A stretch of DNA of 64,000 nt from [Scytonema hofmanni] UTEX 2349 (GTDB lineage Bacteria; Cyanobacteriota; Cyanobacteriia; Cyanobacteriales; Nostocaceae). Shown in pieces: positions 60,796-64,000 of this stretch (the first letter of the stretch is position 1; each line of letters starts with the position of its first letter). The notes beneath the pieces were generated by a model that saw only the letters and a program-made list of their open reading frames with translations, searched no databases and had not been told where the DNA came from. Position numbers and translations under genes: made by a program. The stretch is from NCBI RefSeq assembly GCF_000582685.1, contig NZ_KK073768.1:1674377-1738376 (forward strand), written 5' to 3'.

Positions 60796-62706
60796 ATGAT
60801 TCAAGAGAAAACCACCGATGCAGTTCGCGTCAATGCCAGAAAAACAGATGTTTTCGACGTTTTCAACTTCAAGCATTACATGGGAGCGAATCCGTATTTG
60901 GAAACAGGAGCGCTAGTATTTAGTTTTGCGCTGACAGAATATAAAGAGCCTTTGCCGATTGAAGACTATGTATCTGTTATTGGCATCCGCTACCCACAGA
61001 TAAAAGAGCAAACATACATTTCCCATGCTGATTTATTTGCTCGTACCCTCGCAGAAGTCGGAAAACTGGATATGGGTTTGCACTTAAATCATTGGAGTGT
61101 AAAACCATACGCAGGTTACAAAAAAATCGGCGTGCAATCGCTGCACGAACGCACCACCAGATCCATACTGTACTTCGTTTGGGATTGGTTTGAAGCGATT
61201 ACCCAAAAGGAAGATATTGTTTTTGAAGAGCAAATGCGATCGCTGCAAAACAGATTTCGCCAATCTGTTTATGGAGGTCCCACAGTCTACACCTTATTAC
61301 GCACCGCATACGAAAAAGGTATTCCTACTTTCTATCTGTGGGAAGAAGGATTGATGCAATATGGCTACGGCAAAAAACAAGTTCGCGGTGTAGCTACCAC
61401 ATTTGATTGTGATGCTCATCTAGATTCGGACTTCAGCACCCGCAAAGATGACTGCAAAGCATTTTTAAACACCTTAGGTTTCCCCGTACCTCAAGGCGAT
61501 ATCGTCACCACCGAAAGAGAAGCTTTAGGTGTAGCCAGAGAAATTGGCTACCCAGTAGCAATAAAACCTGTTGTCGGTCATAAAGGAATTGGCGTAACCG
61601 CTGATGTCCAAGACTCTAGAGAATTAGAAGCGGCTTTTGAGCGATCGCTCAAAGCGATCCCCGAAAACGAGCCAACACGGATCATCGTTGAGAAAAGCAT
61701 CTCCGGTGCAGATTTTCGCTTATTGTGCGTCAATGGTAAATTTGTCGCTGCTACCGAACGTCGTCCCGCATCAGTTGTCGGTGATGGCAACTCGACCATT
61801 GCTGAGTTAATTCGCGATGAAAACCGCAAACCCGCTCGTTTGGATACACCTACTTCCCCAATGAGCAAAATTCAAAGCGATGAAGCGATGGAATTGTATT
61901 TAGACGAACAGCGTTTGTCATTGGACAGCGTAATCGAAAAAGATCGCACAGTTTATCTTCGCAAAGTCGCCAATCTTTCGGCTGGAGGTGTGAGCATCGA
62001 TGCTACGCGCACAATTCACGATGAGAATATTATATTGGCGCAAGATATTGCCCAACACTTTCGCTTAACTTGCTTAGGCATTGATGTCATTACTCCAAGT
62101 CTCGACAAATCTTGGAAAGAAGGTAACTTTGCCATTTTAGAAATCAACGCCGCACCTGGGATTTTAATGCATTTAAATCCTGCCGTTGGTGAAAGCGTTG
62201 ATGTACCTTCTCATATTTTAGAAACCTTCTTTGAGTCGGGTACAGATGCGAGAATACCAATTCTCACCTTTAATAAAATCACAGTTTCTGAACTTCAAGA
62301 AACCATTGACCATATTCTTTTGCAACACCCTGAGTGGACAATCGGTGCTGTTTGTCAAAATGCAGTTTTTTTGAATCGGTCGAAAAAAATCTTCAACAAG
62401 GATTACAACAGCAACATTTTAAGTTTGTTGCGTAATCCTAAACTTGATTTACTCATCGCCGAATACGATGAAGAAACTTGGGAAAATGAAGGCATGTTTT
62501 ACCAAGGAAGTAACTTGGTAGTTCTGAATGATCCCACAGAAATAGAGATGATTCTGACACGAGATGTCTTCGATGGTTCGACTGTGGTGATTAAGAAAGG
62601 AGACACCGTTTCTATTCGTCGCAAAGGTTTGATTGAAGAGTACAACTTGGGAGTAGATGAACCGTTTACACGAGTTTATTTGAAAGAAATCGGCACAATT
62701 TTGTAA
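60796..62706 (+). CDS. cphA2: CphA2-type truncated cyanophycin synthetase
   Basis: A 636-residue protein that covers the N-terminal and ATP-grasp domains of CphA (usual length about 870-900). The ATP-grasp part shows YPVAIKPVVGHKGIGVTADV, RIIVEKSISGADFRLLCVNG, LEINAAPGILMHLNP and RKVANLSAGGVSIDAT. In the Mur-ligase half the P-loop present in full CphA (GTNGKTT) is missing: the sequence reads TDARIPILTFNKITVSELQ, then a shortened tail. CphA2 enzymes of this form are known to polymerise beta-aspartyl-arginine dipeptides, the product of cyanophycinase. It is divergent from cphB. Confidence 0.9.
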   Translation: MIQEKTTDAVRVNARKTDVFDVFNFKHYMGANPYLETGALVFSFALTEYKEPLPIEDYVSVIGIRYPQIKEQTYISHADLFARTLAEVGKLDMGLHLNHWSVKPYAGYKKIGVQSLHERTTRSILYFVWDWFEAITQKEDIVFEEQMRSLQNRFRQSVYGGPTVYTLLRTAYEKGIPTFYLWEEGLMQYGYGKKQVRGVATTFDCDAHLDSDFSTRKDDCKAFLNTLGFPVPQGDIVTTEREALGVAREIGYPVAIKPVVGHKGIGVTADVQDSRELEAAFERSLKAIPENEPTRIIVEKSISGADFRLLCVNGKFVAATERRPASVVGDGNSTIAELIRDENRKPARLDTPTSPMSKIQSDEAMELYLDEQRLSLDSVIEKDRTVYLRKVANLSAGGVSIDATRTIHDENIILAQDIAQHFRLTCLGIDVITPSLDKSWKEGNFAILEINAAPGILMHLNPAVGESVDVPSHILETFFESGTDARIPILTFNKITVSELQETIDHILLQHPEWTIGAVCQNAVFLNRSKKIFNKDYNSNILSLLRNPKLDLLIAEYDEETWENEGMFYQGSNLVVLNDPTEIEMILTRDVFDGSTVVIKKGDTVSIRRKGLIEEYNLGVDEPFTRVYLKEIGTIL

Positions 62707-62730
62707 TTTCAATAAACCGTAGAGACGTTC

Positions 62731-62876
62731 CAATACGGTTCGGTTAAGCTAAAAAAACAAAAATTTGTAGGTTGGGTTGAGGAACGAAACCCAACATTTC
62801 CAAGGCTTTGTTGGGGTTTCACTTCGTTCAACCCAACCTACAATTTCTACAATTTCCCTTAACCGAACCGTATTGA
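62731..62876. mobile_element. MITE with 18-bp TIR and 10-bp target duplication (copy 2)
   Basis: CAATACGGTTCGGTTAAG (62731-62748) is exactly inverted at 62859-62876. AGAGACGTTC is duplicated perfectly on both sides (62721-62730 and 62877-62886). The core holds a GTAGGTTGGGTTGAGG inverted repeat (to about 62850), different from copy 1's core. It disrupted a GTAGAGACGTTCCG palindrome. Confidence 0.85.
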
Positions 62877-62953
62877 GAGACGTTCCGGCGGAACGTCTCT
62901 ACAAATTTTGTTGCTATAGCAATTCTATTTCATTTGTGAAAATTGCAACCCGC

Positions 62954-62986
62954 AGATCCCCGACTTCTTTAAGAAGTCGGGGATCT
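62954..62986. terminator. Long perfect hairpin between cphA2 and the DAHP synthase gene
   Basis: AGATCCCCGACTTCTT (62954-62969) pairs with AAGAAGTCGGGGATCT (62971-62986), then TTGTTT. It sits between convergent genes and may terminate both. It resembles widespread cyanobacterial hairpin repeats. Confidence 0.65.
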
Positions 62987-63022
62987 TGTTTCTCATGAAT
63001 GATTCAGGATTGCTATATCTTC

Positions 63023-64000
63023 TTACTTTAGCTTTGAATATGCCGCCAAAATAATTTGTTCTGTTTCTTCCCAGCCAATACATTTGTCAGTCACAGAAAC
63101 CCCATATTTTAATTCTTGTGGTTGAGAAGAAATTGATTGACTTCCTTCATATAAATTCGATTCCAACATCATACCGACAATTGATGTATTGCCATCAACG
63201 ATTTGTTGAATAACATTCTCTAAAACCTTAGGTTGCAATCTGTAGTCTTTATTTGAATTACCGTGACTACAGTCGATGACAATTCTCGGTGATAAACCTG
63301 CTGCTTTTAATTTATGTTCCACTTGTTGGACATTCGCAGCATCGTAATTAGGTTGACCATTACCGCCACGTAAAATAACATGACCGTAGGCATTTCCTCT
63401 TGTTTGAAATATGCTAACTTGTCCTTTGTGATTAATTCCGAGAAAATGGTGTGGACTTTTAGCTGATTCCAAGGCATTTAAAGCCACTTGAATATTACCA
63501 TCAGTGCCGTTTTTGAAACCTACAGGCATGGAAAGTCCGCTTGCCATTTCGCGGTGAGTTTGTGATTCTGTGGTGCGTGCGCCAATTGCCGACCAAGAAA
63601 TCAATTCGCTAATGTACTGCGGTATAATCGGATCGAGCGCTTCTGTGCCGGCGGGTAATCCGAGTTCAGTAATTTGTAATAGTAGGCTACGTGCAATTTC
63701 TAAACCCTTTTCTACATGGAAAGAATCATCCATATCGGGATCGTTAATTAATCCTTTCCATCCGACTGTTGTTCTGGGTTTTTCAAAGTAAACCCGCATG
63801 ACTAGCAGGAGTTTATCTTGGACTTTCTCAGCTAGAGTTTTTAGTTTTTGGGAATAGGCGATCGCAGAAGAAGTATCATGAATTGAACAAGGACCAACTA
63901 CGATGAATTTCCGCCTATCTTGAAAATCAAGAATATGTCCGATTTCTTGCCTAAATTTTAAAACAGTCTCTTCAGCCGACCTTGTTAAAGGTAATTTTGT
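63023..64000 (-). CDS. DAHP synthase, type I-alpha (AroG/AroF/AroH-like), 5' end beyond window
   Basis: The frame stays open from 63023 to the window edge (>325 residues). IVVGPCSIHD, LLVMRVYFEKPRTTVGWKG, SWSAIGARTTESQTHREMAS, GFKNGTDGN, VIDCSHGNSNKDYR and MLESNLYEGSQ are type I-alpha hallmarks (E. coli AroG type). It does the same reaction as the I-beta enzyme at 52534. An apparent start at 63799 is internal; the true start is outside. A hairpin at 62954-62986 ends it. Confidence 0.95.
   Translation of the reverse strand, partial: TKLPLTRSAEETVLKFRQEIGHILDFQDRRKFIVVGPCSIHDTSSAIAYSQKLKTLAEKVQDKLLLVMRVYFEKPRTTVGWKGLINDPDMDDSFHVEKGLEIARSLLLQITELGLPAGTEALDPIIPQYISELISWSAIGARTTESQTHREMASGLSMPVGFKNGTDGNIQVALNALESAKSPHHFLGINHKGQVSIFQTRGNAYGHVILRGGNGQPNYDAANVQQVEHKLKAAGLSPRIVIDCSHGNSNKDYRLQPKVLENVIQQIVDGNTSIVGMMLESNLYEGSQSISSQPQELKYGVSVTDKCIGWEETEQIILAAYSKLK

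Noticed and set aside
60407..60796. ORFs over the GGGGAAGCA repeat
   Set aside because: They read through a 9-bp tandem repeat (GKQGKQ / LPLLPLL) with no domain.

Overview
The window reads as chromosome from a filamentous, probably heterocystous (Nostocales-type) cyanobacterium. The evidence is the many HIP1 octamers (GCGATCGC), heptameric short tandem repeats, a PAM68 photosystem II assembly gene, a cyanophycinase gene with an NtcA-type promoter, a truncated cyanophycin synthetase (CphA2), a pilB-pilT-pilC cluster, and spacers packed with dispersed hairpin repeats. No rRNA, tRNA, CRISPR array or complete transposase gene was seen.

Layout. (1) 1-7543: a retron-like accessory operon. It holds a WGR/HEAT-repeat protein, an orphan HicB-like protein, a winged-helix/SWIM zinc-finger protein, a structured non-coding region with retron architecture (a1/a2 inverted repeats around a long hairpin), and a retron-class reverse transcriptase. 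This is the most interesting system in the window. (2) 7693-10253: two paralogous seven-bladed FG-GAP proteins. (3) 11129-12439: aminopeptidase P, followed by a non-autonomous IS200/IS605-like element. (4) 13209-24268: an exopolysaccharide cluster with a WecG/TagA-type transferase, GT14, GT2, a Wzx flippase, GT4, a Wzy-type polymerase, a Wzc/BY-kinase and a Tat-exported glycoside hydrolase. (5) 24373-35022: secreted and unknown proteins, a GH57 branching enzyme, two PIN-domain toxin-antitoxin modules, a large TPR-CHAT protein and an Uma2 pseudogene. (6) 35089-41450: the minus-strand chaperone operon grpE-dnaK-dnaJ-tusA-rsgA. (7) 41863-46640: pilB-pilT-pilC. (8) 46833-54725: mixed housekeeping genes (tyrA, a type I-beta DAHP synthase, PAM68, rpsO), a pentapeptide-repeat protein and repeat-rich spacers with a RAYT fragment. 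(9) 55114-64000: a nucleotidase, a GH13 enzyme, cphB and cphA2 transcribed divergently, and a second DAHP synthase cut by the window end.

How the genes fit together: the first operon is probably a multi-component anti-phage retron. The EPS cluster encodes a Wzx/Wzy-type assembly line. The chaperone and pilus clusters are standard cyanobacterial operons invaded by tandem repeats. cphB and cphA2 handle the nitrogen-storage polymer cyanophycin. Dispersed repeats have entered several coding sequences in frame (rsgA, the CHAT gene, a GT4 gene) and lie inside or beside the retron RNA locus.
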